Shown here one piece after another: positions 1 through 6,487 of a DNA stretch of 13,100 bases. This DNA comes from an uncultured Collinsella sp. (lineage in GTDB: Bacteria > Actinomycetota > Coriobacteriia > Coriobacteriales > Coriobacteriaceae), in contig CAUDCB010000042.1 in the NCBI GenBank assembly GCA_958447915.1, positions 1 through 13,100 of the forward strand, written 5' to 3'. The notes under the pieces are model-generated. The model did no database searches, was not told where the DNA came from, and saw nothing but the letters and a program-made list of their open reading frames with translations. The position numbers and the translations under genes are program-made. Numbering within the stretch: position 1 is the stretch's first letter; every line of letters starts with the position of its first letter.

Positions 1-2
1 AG

Positions 3-812
3 GCCGATCCGACCATGAGCATCGACCGCGACTAGGAGACCGGGCAGACCATCATCTCGGCGGTGGGCGAGGCGCAGGTTTCGGTTCTGCTCAACCGTTT
101 GGAGGACCGCACCAAGGTCGCGGCAAAGAGCGTTCCGATTCGCATTCCGTATCGCGAGACCATCCGCCGCACGGCAAGCGCTCAGGGCCGCCACAAGAAG
201 CAGACAGGCGGCGCCGGTCAGTACGGCGACTGCTGGTTGCGCGTTGAGCCGCTCATTGGGCCCGACGGCACGAGCGACGGCTATGAGTTTGTTGACGAGG
301 TCGTGGGTGGCCGCATCCCGCGCTCGCTCATCCCCGCCGTGGACAAGGGCGTCCAGGAGACCATGAAGGACGGCATCATTGCCGGCTACCCGCTCACGGG
401 CATTCGCGTGGCTGTGTACGACGGCTCGTATCACAGCGTCGACTCCAACGAGATGGCGTTCCGCGCGGCGGCTCGTATCGGCCTGCGCAAGGCATGCGCC
501 GATGCCGATCCAGTGGTGCTGGAGCCCATCGAGGAAATCACGGTGACTATCCCCGAGAGCTACGCCGGCGCTGTAATGGGCGACATCTCGGCCTCGCGCG
601 GTCGCGTGACGGGCATGGAGACCGATGAGCGCGGCGATACCGTGGTTATTGCCCAGGCGCCGCTGGCCGAGCTGACGGATTACTCGACGCGTCTGCGCTC
701 CATCACGCGCGGCACGGGCGACTTTACCATGAAACACGCAGGCTATGAACAGGTGCCTTATGACGTTCAGGCCAAGCTGGTCGAGCGCTATGAGGAAGGC
801 CGCGCCAAGTAA
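3..812 (+). pseudogene. Elongation factor G-like GTPase, C-terminal part, with an in-frame stop
   Basis: The reading frame covers the end of EF-G domain III, domain IV and domain V. Visible family landmarks are the KQTGGAGQYGD stretch that opens domain IV, YDGSYHSVDSNEMAF, and the domain V segments LEPIEEITVTIPESY and LRSITRGTGDFTM. The same frame stays homologous upstream of codon 63 (ADPTMSIDRD, stop, ETGQTIISAVGEAQ), but a TAG at 33-35 interrupts it where the family usually has an acidic residue. A single GAG-to-TAG change would explain this. The open part restarts only at GTG 63, without a visible ribosome binding site, and would lack the GTPase domain. The 5' end lies outside the window. 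The divergence from canonical FusA suggests an accessory EF-G-like (FusA2/ribosome-protection-type) factor rather than the housekeeping copy, which is inference. A sequencing error at position 33 would make it an intact gene. Transcription ends at the hairpin at 848-877. Confidence 0.75.
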
Positions 813-847
813 CGTGTGGTTTTGCCTGCAATGTAGGTGCTGACGAA

Positions 848-877
848 AAGGCCGCCCTGGGTAACCGGGGCGGCCTT
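848..877. terminator. Bidirectional intrinsic terminator between EF-G-like gene and endonuclease gene
   Basis: A 10-bp perfect stem (AAGGCCGCCC at 848-857 with GGGCGGCCTT at 868-877) encloses a 10-nt loop. The + side is followed by ATTTGAT and the - side by TTTTC, so it can end both convergent transcripts: the EF-G-like gene (ends 812) and the endonuclease gene (ends 943 on -). Confidence 0.8.
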
Positions 878-942
878 ATTTGATCCGTATGCGACGGAAG
901 GATTGCGGATCATTTTTTTGGTTACGGGCAGCGCGGTCGGCA

Positions 943-1926
943 CTAGTCTCCGGATGCTTGGTTGCGGCCGGTGGCGTAGTCGATCTGCACGTGCGGCTGC
1001 AGGTTGTAGCAGTACACGTGGAAGCACAGGGTCTTGCCGTGGTCCTCGATCGATTGTGCTTCCAGACGAACGCCGCGACAGACGAGTTCCTCTTCGTTGT
1101 ACATGGGCGTGACGCGGTAGAGCACATGGTTGCCCGTGTCGTGGACGTAGTCGAGGATCTGCTCTTCGAACGGTAGCATGCCCGTCTCGTTGAGATAGCG
1201 CGTGCCGGTGAGGAGATTTTTGCGGTTGGCGTTTTCGCCGCAGAGCGACCAGGCGATAAGGTGGCAGCGGTTGTAGAGGCTCTGGCCTGGAATAAAGTCG
1301 TAGCGCTGCTGGTGCCAACCGGCAGGATGGATACGCGAGATATCGCCGCGCTTTCCCTGTCCGAGCGACTCGGGGCCTACGCAGGCGAGCGCCTTGCGAG
1401 TGCGGCCCAGGCTGTCGAGTTTGGAGAATTTCTTAAAGCAGCCCTCTTCGGTGGCACGCTCATACTCGTCGAGCGTGAATGACGGTGTACCTAGCGGGTG
1501 CGTGCTGTCGGCGCGAAGGGCGACGTAGGGGTTGCCGGCGTAGTCGGGAATGCTGCTGAGATAAACACCGCGGGCGCGGTTGAGGTCAGGGTTTTCTACC
1601 TCGTCGATGGGGGTGGCGACACTGTCCGCGGAGGCGTCGTCACCGGTGTTGGTCGCGGTGGATTCGGAGCCATCACCAGAGTTTTGGCTATTTTGAGAGT
1701 CCGAGGAGCTCGCTGTTCCCGATTCGAGCCGGGCAACCAGGTTTGCCTCGTCGTCGGTGCGGCTGGGACTCTCGTTTTGTTTTTCGGCCAGAGCCGCCGC
1801 TTGCTCATCGCTTTGCGGCGACAGCAGCTTGGGAGCTCCGTCGAGCGATCCCGTAAACAACGCAAACCCCAGCACCACGGCGGTGCCGATGGAAAGTACT
1901 TGCTTGTAGGCGGACTTGCGCGACAT
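943..1926 (-). CDS. DNA/RNA non-specific endonuclease, membrane-anchored or secreted (EndA/streptococcal DNase type)
   Basis: This 327-residue protein would hydrolyse DNA and probably RNA outside the cell. Residues 1-9 are basic, and residues 10-26 form a hydrophobic segment consistent with a signal anchor or signal peptide. No lipobox is seen. Residues about 45-110 are a Ser/Thr/Asn/Asp-rich linker, typical of an extracellular spacer. The nuclease domain follows from about 115 to the end. It contains YNRCHLIAW (residues 218-226), whose His222 is the expected general base of the bba-metal (DRGH-type) nucleases, and ENANRKNLLTGTRYLN (231-246), whose asparagines include the metal ligand. HVLYRVTP and the terminal IDYATG are also characteristic. 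The start ATG is preceded by AGGAG at 5 nt spacing. It lies 119 bp downstream of the lacI-type gene on the same strand, with no obvious terminator between. Cell-surface nutrient scavenging or DNA processing is inferred. Confidence 0.88.
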   Translation of the reverse strand: MSRKSAYKQVLSIGTAVVLGFALFTGSLDGAPKLLSPQSDEQAAALAEKQNESPSRTDDEANLVARLESGTASSSDSQNSQNSGDGSESTATNTGDDASADSVATPIDEVENPDLNRARGVYLSSIPDYAGNPYVALRADSTHPLGTPSFTLDEYERATEEGCFKKFSKLDSLGRTRKALACVGPESLGQGKRGDISRIHPAGWHQQRYDFIPGQSLYNRCHLIAWSLCGENANRKNLLTGTRYLNETGMLPFEEQILDYVHDTGNHVLYRVTPMYNEEELVCRGVRLEAQSIEDHGKTLCFHVYCYNLQPHVQIDYATGRNQASGD

Positions 1927-2045
1927 TGCGGCTCCTGGCTAGATGGTTGGGAATCTACCAGTCTAGCAGGTGCCGGCAGGGGCCGTTCTATCGAACAAAT
2001 ACTTAAGATTTGGGATAGACGCTACTGATTAATTTGTCCCGCGGT

Positions 2046-3056
2046 CTAGATCGAGGTGGAGTCGAGCCAGTTGAGCTTGCACTCGAGAATGCGCTGCTCG
2101 CCGGGTTCGCTGCTGCCGTCAAGTAGGGCGAGCAGCATCTCGGCTGCTTCGCGACCTTCCTGGTCGACGGGCTCGATGATGGTGGAGACGGTCGGCGTGG
2201 TGAGATTAGTCCAGTCTTCGCAGTTGAGTCCCAAAAGGCCGATTTGCTGCGGAAGCAGATGGGCCATGGGCTGAAGCGCCTTGTAGACGCGGGGGAGCGC
2301 CCATTGGTTTTGGACAAAGATGAGCGTACGCTTGGCGGGATTGAACTTGAATTTAAAGTACTCGGTAAGCTCGTTGATTGACGGCTTGTTGTGGTCGATG
2401 GGAATCGCTTTGTAGAGCTGTCCGTTCGCTGCCAGCGCCTCGGCATACCCCTGAAAACGCTCCATGCGGGTGCGCATCTCGGTCATGTTGGCGGCAATGG
2501 AAAAGAAATCTTCGTAGCCGGCGTCGAGGAGCGCCTGTGTGGCGTTGTACACGCCGTCGTAAAGGTTGGTTTTGATCCAGCTGGTACCTGGGCTATAGAT
2601 GGCCGCATCGAAAAAGACGACCGGCTTGCCGGCGCGCCTAATGCGGTCGTGCACGGCTTTGAAGTTTGCCGTGGGCTGGATGATAAAGCCATCGACGCCC
2701 AGCGAGAGCATCTTGTCGACGTACATGAGCTCGGTCTCGGGGTTAAAGTTGCTCGTACAAACGACCGTCTGGTAGCCCGCGGGGAGCATGACCTGCTCCA
2801 TGCCATTGAGAACGAGCCCCGCCCATTTGTTGGTGTTATCCAAAATGATGATGGCGATGACGTGGGTTTGCTTGCCGGTGAGCGTCTGCGCTTGGGCGTT
2901 GGGAACGTATCCGAGTTCCTTAATGACGCGCGCGATTTTGTTCTGCGTCTTCTCGCTAAGCTTTTCTCGTTTGTCGTTGAGGTAATACGAGACGCTTGCC
3001 GTCGAGGTTCCCGCCTCTCGAGCGACGTCTGCGATCGTAACGCGCTGTTTTGCCAC
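2046..3056 (-). CDS. LacI-family transcriptional regulator, divergent to the PTS operon
   Basis: A 336-residue regulator if it starts at GTG 3056. AAGGAG lies 5 nt upstream of this GTG, and the protein then begins (M)AKQRVTIADVAREAGTS, the normal LacI-family N-terminus. The longer frame from ATG 3092 adds 12 residues with no ribosome binding site and no family similarity, so I reject that start. The helix-turn-helix is VTIADVAREAGTSTASVSYYL, followed by the hinge region near NAQAQTLTGKQT. The remainder is a periplasmic-binding-protein-like sensor domain (AIIILDNTNKWAGLVLNGMEQ, DGFIIQPTAN, GLLGLNCEDW). Family members bind a sugar or sugar phosphate and release or engage an operator. The gene is transcribed away from the EIIBC gene, with 415 bp between starts, which makes control of the sugar operon likely. 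The effector is unknown. Confidence 0.9.
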   Translation of the reverse strand: MAKQRVTIADVAREAGTSTASVSYYLNDKREKLSEKTQNKIARVIKELGYVPNAQAQTLTGKQTHVIAIIILDNTNKWAGLVLNGMEQVMLPAGYQTVVCTSNFNPETELMYVDKMLSLGVDGFIIQPTANFKAVHDRIRRAGKPVVFFDAAIYSPGTSWIKTNLYDGVYNATQALLDAGYEDFFSIAANMTEMRTRMERFQGYAEALAANGQLYKAIPIDHNKPSINELTEYFKFKFNPAKRTLIFVQNQWALPRVYKALQPMAHLLPQQIGLLGLNCEDWTNLTTPTVSTIIEPVDQEGREAAEMLLALLDGSSEPGEQRILECKLNWLDSTSI

Positions 3057-3058
3057 AG

Positions 3059-3065
3059 CGACTCC
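3059..3065 (-). promoter_or_regulatory. Ribosome binding site that decides the GTG start of the LacI-type gene
   Basis: Read on the - strand, GGAAGGAG is followed after 5 nt (TCGCT) by GTG at 3056-3054. The alternative ATG at 3092 has only ATCATG in front of it. This supports the shorter LacI-family protein. Confidence 0.75.
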
Positions 3066-3281
3066 TTCCGACAGATGAGCATTTTCCAACATGATGACTT
3101 TGAGTCTTGGCGAGGGATACGCTTCGGTGAGCGGCTTTTTCCTTTCATATGAGTATGCAACAAATGCGGCATACGGGTGGGGTCGAAATTTGTGACCGGC
3201 ATGCGCATCTGCCGTCTACCGAGAAAATCAAATACTTCTTGACTTTTGAAATCGAGGGCAAAATCGCAGGATTCATTTTTG

Positions 3282-3333
3282 GTTAAACGCATAACTAAAT
3301 CGCATAACCAACGCTCTGACCTGCGCGTTTACC
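3282..3333. promoter_or_regulatory. Candidate LacI-type operator cluster in the divergent control region
   Basis: GTTAAACGCATAAC (3282-3295) is an imperfect palindrome, GTTA..CG..TAAC, with the central CG step common in LacI-family operators. CTAAATCGCATAAC (3295-3308) matches it at 11 of 14 positions and lies 13 bp downstream. A third, weaker match, GGTAAACGCGC, is read on the - strand from 3333. The cluster lies between the divergent regulator and PTS operon, just upstream of the candidate PTS promoter. The assignment to the adjacent regulator is inference. Confidence 0.45.
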
Positions 3334-3341
3334 GAAATAAG

Positions 3342-3371
3342 CTGGCATTAAGAAAAACGAGCACCTATATT
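3342..3371 (+). promoter_or_regulatory. Candidate promoter of the PTS-gatZ-tal-tkt operon
   Basis: CTGGCA (3342-3347, 4 of 6 matches to TTGACA) is followed after 18 nt by TATATT (3366-3371). Transcription would start near 3379 and give a leader of about 90 nt before the EIIBC start. Within the rest of 3057-3471 I see also the palindrome ATGCGCAT (3201-3208), the 12-bp palindrome CGGAGGCCTCCG (3416-3427) and a short inverted repeat GTCTT/AAGAC (3374-3389 region). I see no convincing coding sequence there. Confidence 0.4.
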
Positions 3372-3471
3372 GGTCTTGTCGAAAAGACAGCAAGTCCAAA
3401 CGGCAGGGGATGCTCCGGAGGCCTCCGCAAACGGTGTCTTGCGCACGCAACTCTATGAAAAGAGGGAAGCA

Positions 3472-4944
3472 ATGAAGATCGTAGGCGTTGCCGCCTGTAC
3501 CGTGGGTATCGCCCACACGTATATGGCCCAGAAGGCGATTCAGGATGAATGCGCCGCCCGTGGCATCGAGTGCAAGGTCGAGGCTCAGGGTGGCCTGGGT
3601 ATCGAGAATGAGCTCACGCAGGAAGACGTGGACTCCGCCGACCTGGTCCTGGAGTCCGTCGATGTGGGTGTCGAGAACGAGGACCGTTTTGAGCAGAAGA
3701 TGGCCGAGGGCAAGTTCCTCAAGGTCGGTACTTCCGATGTGATCGCCGATCCAGTCAAGATCATCGACCAGGCTGTTGAGATCATCAAGGCGACGGGCGG
3801 TGCCGTTGACGCGCCCAAGGCTGAGGCCAAGGCAGAGAAGAAGGCCGTCTCCGCTGCCCCGCAGGCCCCGACACCGGCGTCCAAGCAGTCTATCTTTGCC
3901 GATCCGGGTAAGACGCTGCTCAATGCATTCAATACCGGCGTTTCCTATTTTATCCCTATTGTCGTTATCGGTGGCGTGTTCCTCGCCTTCTCGTTGGCAT
4001 CCGGTACTGCCGGTGCTAGCGGTATGGAGGTCACCAACCCGTTGATGGTGAGCCTTAACACCATCGGCATGGCCGGCATCTCTATGATGATTCCAGTGCT
4101 TGCGGCATACATCGCCTACTCGATGGCCGGCAAGCCCGCGCTTGCCCCTGGCTTCGTCCTGGGCTACTTGGTCAACAACGCCGTCGTCACCCCGAGTGGC
4201 AACAGCGTTTCGACCGGCTTCTTGGGCGCCATGATCATGGCTGTCATCTGCGGTTACTTTGTCCGCTGGATGAAGACCTGGAAGGTCAACAACACCATCC
4301 AGACCATCATGCCGATCCTGATCATCCCGATTCTGACCTCGCTCGTCCTGGGCATGGCCTACATCTACATCCTGGCCACGCCGCTTGGCTTTGTGATGGA
4401 TTGGCTCACCAGCGTGCTCGGTAGCCTGCAGGGCGGCTCCGCCGTCGTCCTGGGCCTGGTCATTGGTGTTATGACCGCCTTCGATATGGGTGGCCCCATC
4501 AATAAGACCGCTTCGACCTTTACTATGGCCATCATGGCCTCCGGCATCTATGGCCCCAACGGTATGTTCCGCGTCGCCGTCGCCATTCCCCCGATTGCCT
4601 GCGGTCTTGCAGCGCTCATTGCCAAGAACAAGTTCGATGACGCCGATCGCCAGATGGGTATCTCCGCACTGTTCATGGGCTGCATCGGCATCACCGAGGG
4701 CGCTATCCCCTTCGCGGTCAAGGACCTTGGCCACACCCTGCCCGGTATCTGCATCGGATCTGCCGTGGGTGCGGCACTCGCCGCCTTCCAGGGTATCGAC
4801 TGCTACGTCCCGCACGGTGGCTTTATCGTCGCCCTTGCCACCAACAACGTCGCGCTGTTCTGCCTGGACATCGTGATTGGCTCCGTGGTCGCCGCTGCAA
4901 TCCTGATTGCCATGAAGCCCACGCTCGATAAGCAGGCCAAGTAA
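3472..4944 (+). CDS. PTS transporter, fructose family, fused EIIB-EIIC subunits
   Basis: This 490-residue membrane protein would transport a hexose and phosphorylate it during entry. The EIIB domain (residues 1 to about 105) has the phosphocysteine Cys9 in AACTVGIAHTYMA. The usual Pro after the Cys in fructose-type EIIB is Thr here. Residues about 110-140 are an Ala/Pro/Lys-rich linker. The EIIC domain (from about 145) has about ten hydrophobic segments and the family motifs FDMGGPINK (337-345), GITEGAIPF (406-414) and PHGG (447-450). The ATG at 3472 is preceded by AGAGGGA. An in-frame TTG at 3370 would only add an atypical N-terminus. No EIIA domain is fused: it is supplied by the gene at 9016. 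No 1-phosphofructokinase lies nearby, so a fructose-1-phosphate route is not indicated. The substrate is probably a ketohexose or related sugar, which is inference. Confidence 0.92.
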   Translation: MKIVGVAACTVGIAHTYMAQKAIQDECAARGIECKVEAQGGLGIENELTQEDVDSADLVLESVDVGVENEDRFEQKMAEGKFLKVGTSDVIADPVKIIDQAVEIIKATGGAVDAPKAEAKAEKKAVSAAPQAPTPASKQSIFADPGKTLLNAFNTGVSYFIPIVVIGGVFLAFSLASGTAGASGMEVTNPLMVSLNTIGMAGISMMIPVLAAYIAYSMAGKPALAPGFVLGYLVNNAVVTPSGNSVSTGFLGAMIMAVICGYFVRWMKTWKVNNTIQTIMPILIIPILTSLVLGMAYIYILATPLGFVMDWLTSVLGSLQGGSAVVLGLVIGVMTAFDMGGPINKTASTFTMAIMASGIYGPNGMFRVAVAIPPIACGLAALIAKNKFDDADRQMGISALFMGCIGITEGAIPFAVKDLGHTLPGICIGSAVGAALAAFQGIDCYVPHGGFIVALATNNVALFCLDIVIGSVVAAAILIAMKPTLDKQAK

Positions 4945-4958
4945 ACCTTTAAGGACTC

Positions 4959-5046
4959 CGGTTGTGCGGAGGGATGGATTTGACTCCGCACAACCGCCCC
5001 TACACAACAAATCCATCCGTACTGATAGGGCCCGCATCTGGGTCCC
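4959..5046 (+). ncRNA. Structured intercistronic RNA element, pseudoknot-like, between EIIBC and gatZ-like genes
   Basis: The 143-nt gap holds a 13-bp perfect stem (4959-4971 with 4984-4996). The first ten of its twelve loop bases, GGATGGATTT (4972-4981), are perfectly complementary to AAATCCATCC at 5009-5018. The order of strands is that of an H-type pseudoknot. There is no spare nucleotide between the two 5' strands, so not all 23 pairs can form together. A further hairpin, GGGCCC with GGGTCCC and one bulged T (5028-5046), lies 41 nt before the next start codon. There is no U-run, so it is not a simple terminator. RNA processing, mRNA stabilisation or ligand-dependent control are all possible. 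No known riboswitch or T-box signature was recognised. Confidence 0.5.
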
Positions 5047-5087
5047 AGGGAACTTTTGTCAAAAATCCTCTGGAGAAGGAGAACAAA

Positions 5088-6362
5088 ATGTCCAACCTCA
5101 CCATCCGCCAGGCCGTTCAGGGCATGCTCAAGCTGCAGGATAGCGGCGATCACGCAACCATGGTCGGCATTGGCCCCATGAGCCCCAACCTGATTCAGGC
5201 CGTGTTCGAGCTTGCCAAGGACGAGGATTTCCCGCCCATGTTTATCGCCAGCCGCAACCAGGTCGATATGGACGAGATGGGCGCCGGCTACGTCAACGGT
5301 TGGGACCAGACGCGCTTTGCCGCCGACATCAAGAAGGTCGCCGACGAGGTGGGTTACACCGGCCCGTACTACCTGTGCCGCGATCACGGCGGTCCGTGGC
5401 AGCGCGACGAGGAGCGTAACGCCCACCTGCCCGAGGACGAGGCCATGGAGCTCGCCCGCAAGTCCTTCGTCGCCGACATGGAGGCAGGCTTTGACCTGCT
5501 GATGGTCGACCCCACCAAGGACCCCTATCAGATTGGCAAGGTTATTCCGCTCGACGTGGTGCTTCGCCGCACGATCGATCTTATCGACTATCTTGAGCAG
5601 TACCGTCGCGAGCATAACCTGCCCGAGGTTGCCTATGAGGTCGGTACCGAGGAGACCAATGGCGGCCTGACCTCCACCGACAAGTACGAGGAGTTCATTT
5701 CTCAGCTGCAGCCCGAGCTCGAGAAGCGCGGCTGCCCCATGCCCACCTTTATCGTCGGCCAGACCGGTACGCTCACCCGTTGGACCGAGCAGGTCGGTCA
5801 TTACAACTTTAAGAATGCCCGTGAGCTCGCCGACATGGCTAAGCGCTACGGCGTGGGCCTGAAGGAGCACAACGCCGACTACCTGGATGACGCGACGCTG
5901 CTCGAGCACATCCCGGCTCACGTGACCGCTTCCAATGTCGCCCCTCAGTATGGCACCGAGGAGACTCGCGCTTACCTCAAGCTCTGCGCTACCGAGCAGA
6001 TTCTGGTCGACAACGGCCTGTGCGACGATCCCTCCGACCTGTATCACACGCTGCTGGTCAAGGCTATCAAGACCGAGCGCTGGCGCAAGTGGATGACCGG
6101 CGACGATGTCAACCTGCAGGTTGACGACATTCTGGCCGACGACGAGCTCAGCCTGAAGATTCTGGATGTCTCCGGCCACTACGCCTTTAACGATCCCGAG
6201 GTCAAGGAGCAGGTCGAGAAGCTCTATCGCAACCTCGCTGCCCAGGACATCGACGGCAAGCGCTTTGTGATCGAGCACATCAAGCGCCCGATCAAGCAGT
6301 ACGTCGTCGGCCTTAACCTCAAGGGCGTCACGAGCCGCATCGAGAAGGCTCTCGAGGACTAA
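5088..6362 (+). CDS. GatZ/KbaZ-like protein (class II tagatose-bisphosphate aldolase non-catalytic subunit family)
   Basis: A 424-residue cytoplasmic protein of the usual GatZ/KbaZ length. It shares the family's barrel features: GIGPMSPNLIQAVFELA near the N-terminus, ASRNQVDMDEMGAGYVNG (54-71), the RDHGGPWQ motif (98-105, compare DHLGPN in GatZ) and FDLLMVDPTKDP. In E. coli, GatZ and KbaZ are stabilising partners of the catalytic aldolases GatY and KbaY, and no GatY/KbaY gene exists in this window. Some family members, often mis-annotated as tagatose-6-phosphate kinase, have been reported to have fructose-6-phosphate 4-epimerase activity. That would suit this operon, but the activity here is inference. 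The ATG at 5088 follows GGAGAAGGAG at good spacing, and the in-frame extension to 4962 runs through the structured RNA and is rejected. The gene is the second of the sugar operon and is followed by two hairpins, one a terminator. Confidence 0.85.
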   Translation: MSNLTIRQAVQGMLKLQDSGDHATMVGIGPMSPNLIQAVFELAKDEDFPPMFIASRNQVDMDEMGAGYVNGWDQTRFAADIKKVADEVGYTGPYYLCRDHGGPWQRDEERNAHLPEDEAMELARKSFVADMEAGFDLLMVDPTKDPYQIGKVIPLDVVLRRTIDLIDYLEQYRREHNLPEVAYEVGTEETNGGLTSTDKYEEFISQLQPELEKRGCPMPTFIVGQTGTLTRWTEQVGHYNFKNARELADMAKRYGVGLKEHNADYLDDATLLEHIPAHVTASNVAPQYGTEETRAYLKLCATEQILVDNGLCDDPSDLYHTLLVKAIKTERWRKWMTGDDVNLQVDDILADDELSLKILDVSGHYAFNDPEVKEQVEKLYRNLAAQDIDGKRFVIEHIKRPIKQYVVGLNLKGVTSRIEKALED

Positions 6363-6381
6363 GTAGCTTTTCCTACACGAC

Positions 6382-6417
6382 GCCGGGCCTGGAGCATGTC
6401 CCAGCTGCGGGCCCGGC
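6382..6417 (+). other. Hairpin upstream of the intra-operon terminator
   Basis: GCCGGGCC (6382-6389) pairs perfectly with GGCCCGGC (6410-6417) around a 20-nt loop. The loop contains ATGTCCC (6396-6402), complementary to GGGACAT (6430-6436) in the upper arm and loop of the following terminator hairpin. The two hairpins could therefore interact. The 7-bp alternative pairing is much weaker than the 13-bp terminator stem. Confidence 0.45.
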
Positions 6418-6419
6418 AC

Positions 6420-6455
6420 ATAGGACAAAGGGACATCCCCTTTGTCCTATTTTTT
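6420..6455 (+). terminator. Intrinsic terminator inside the sugar operon (gatZ-like / transaldolase junction)
   Basis: A 13-bp perfect stem (ATAGGACAAAGGG at 6420-6432 with CCCTTTGTCCTAT at 6438-6450) has a 5-nt loop and runs directly into a T6 tract (6450-6455). It lies only 32 nt before the transaldolase start, and no convincing promoter fits in between. Partial read-through or regulated antitermination is likely to set the level of tal and tkt expression. Confidence 0.85.
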
Positions 6456-6487
6456 GAGTTTTGGATTCCTTCGAAGGAGTTTGTACC

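Noticed and set aside
880..1318. Short open frames on both strands between 837 and 1318
   Set aside because: They overlap the endonuclease gene in other frames, lack ribosome binding sites and have no recognisable domains.
3057..3092. Upstream ATG start (3092) for the first LacI-type protein
   Set aside because: It has no ribosome binding site, and the added residues lack LacI-family similarity. GTG 3056 has AAGGAG at ideal spacing.
3295..5037. 580-codon open frame on the - strand opposite the EIIBC gene
   Set aside because: It is antisense to a clearly recognisable PTS gene, has a low-complexity Gly/Asp/His-rich composition typical of antisense frames in GC-rich genes, and shows no family motifs.
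4945..5087. T-box or known riboswitch leader
   Set aside because: No T-box AGGGUGG core, no terminator with U-run, and no recognised conserved riboswitch sequence. Only the base-pairing potential is supported.
4803..6428. 541-codon open frame on the - strand opposite the GatZ-like gene
   Set aside because: It is an antisense shadow of a gene with strong codon bias. The product is Leu/Val/Gly/Asp-rich with no recognisable domain, and it crosses the intercistronic terminator.
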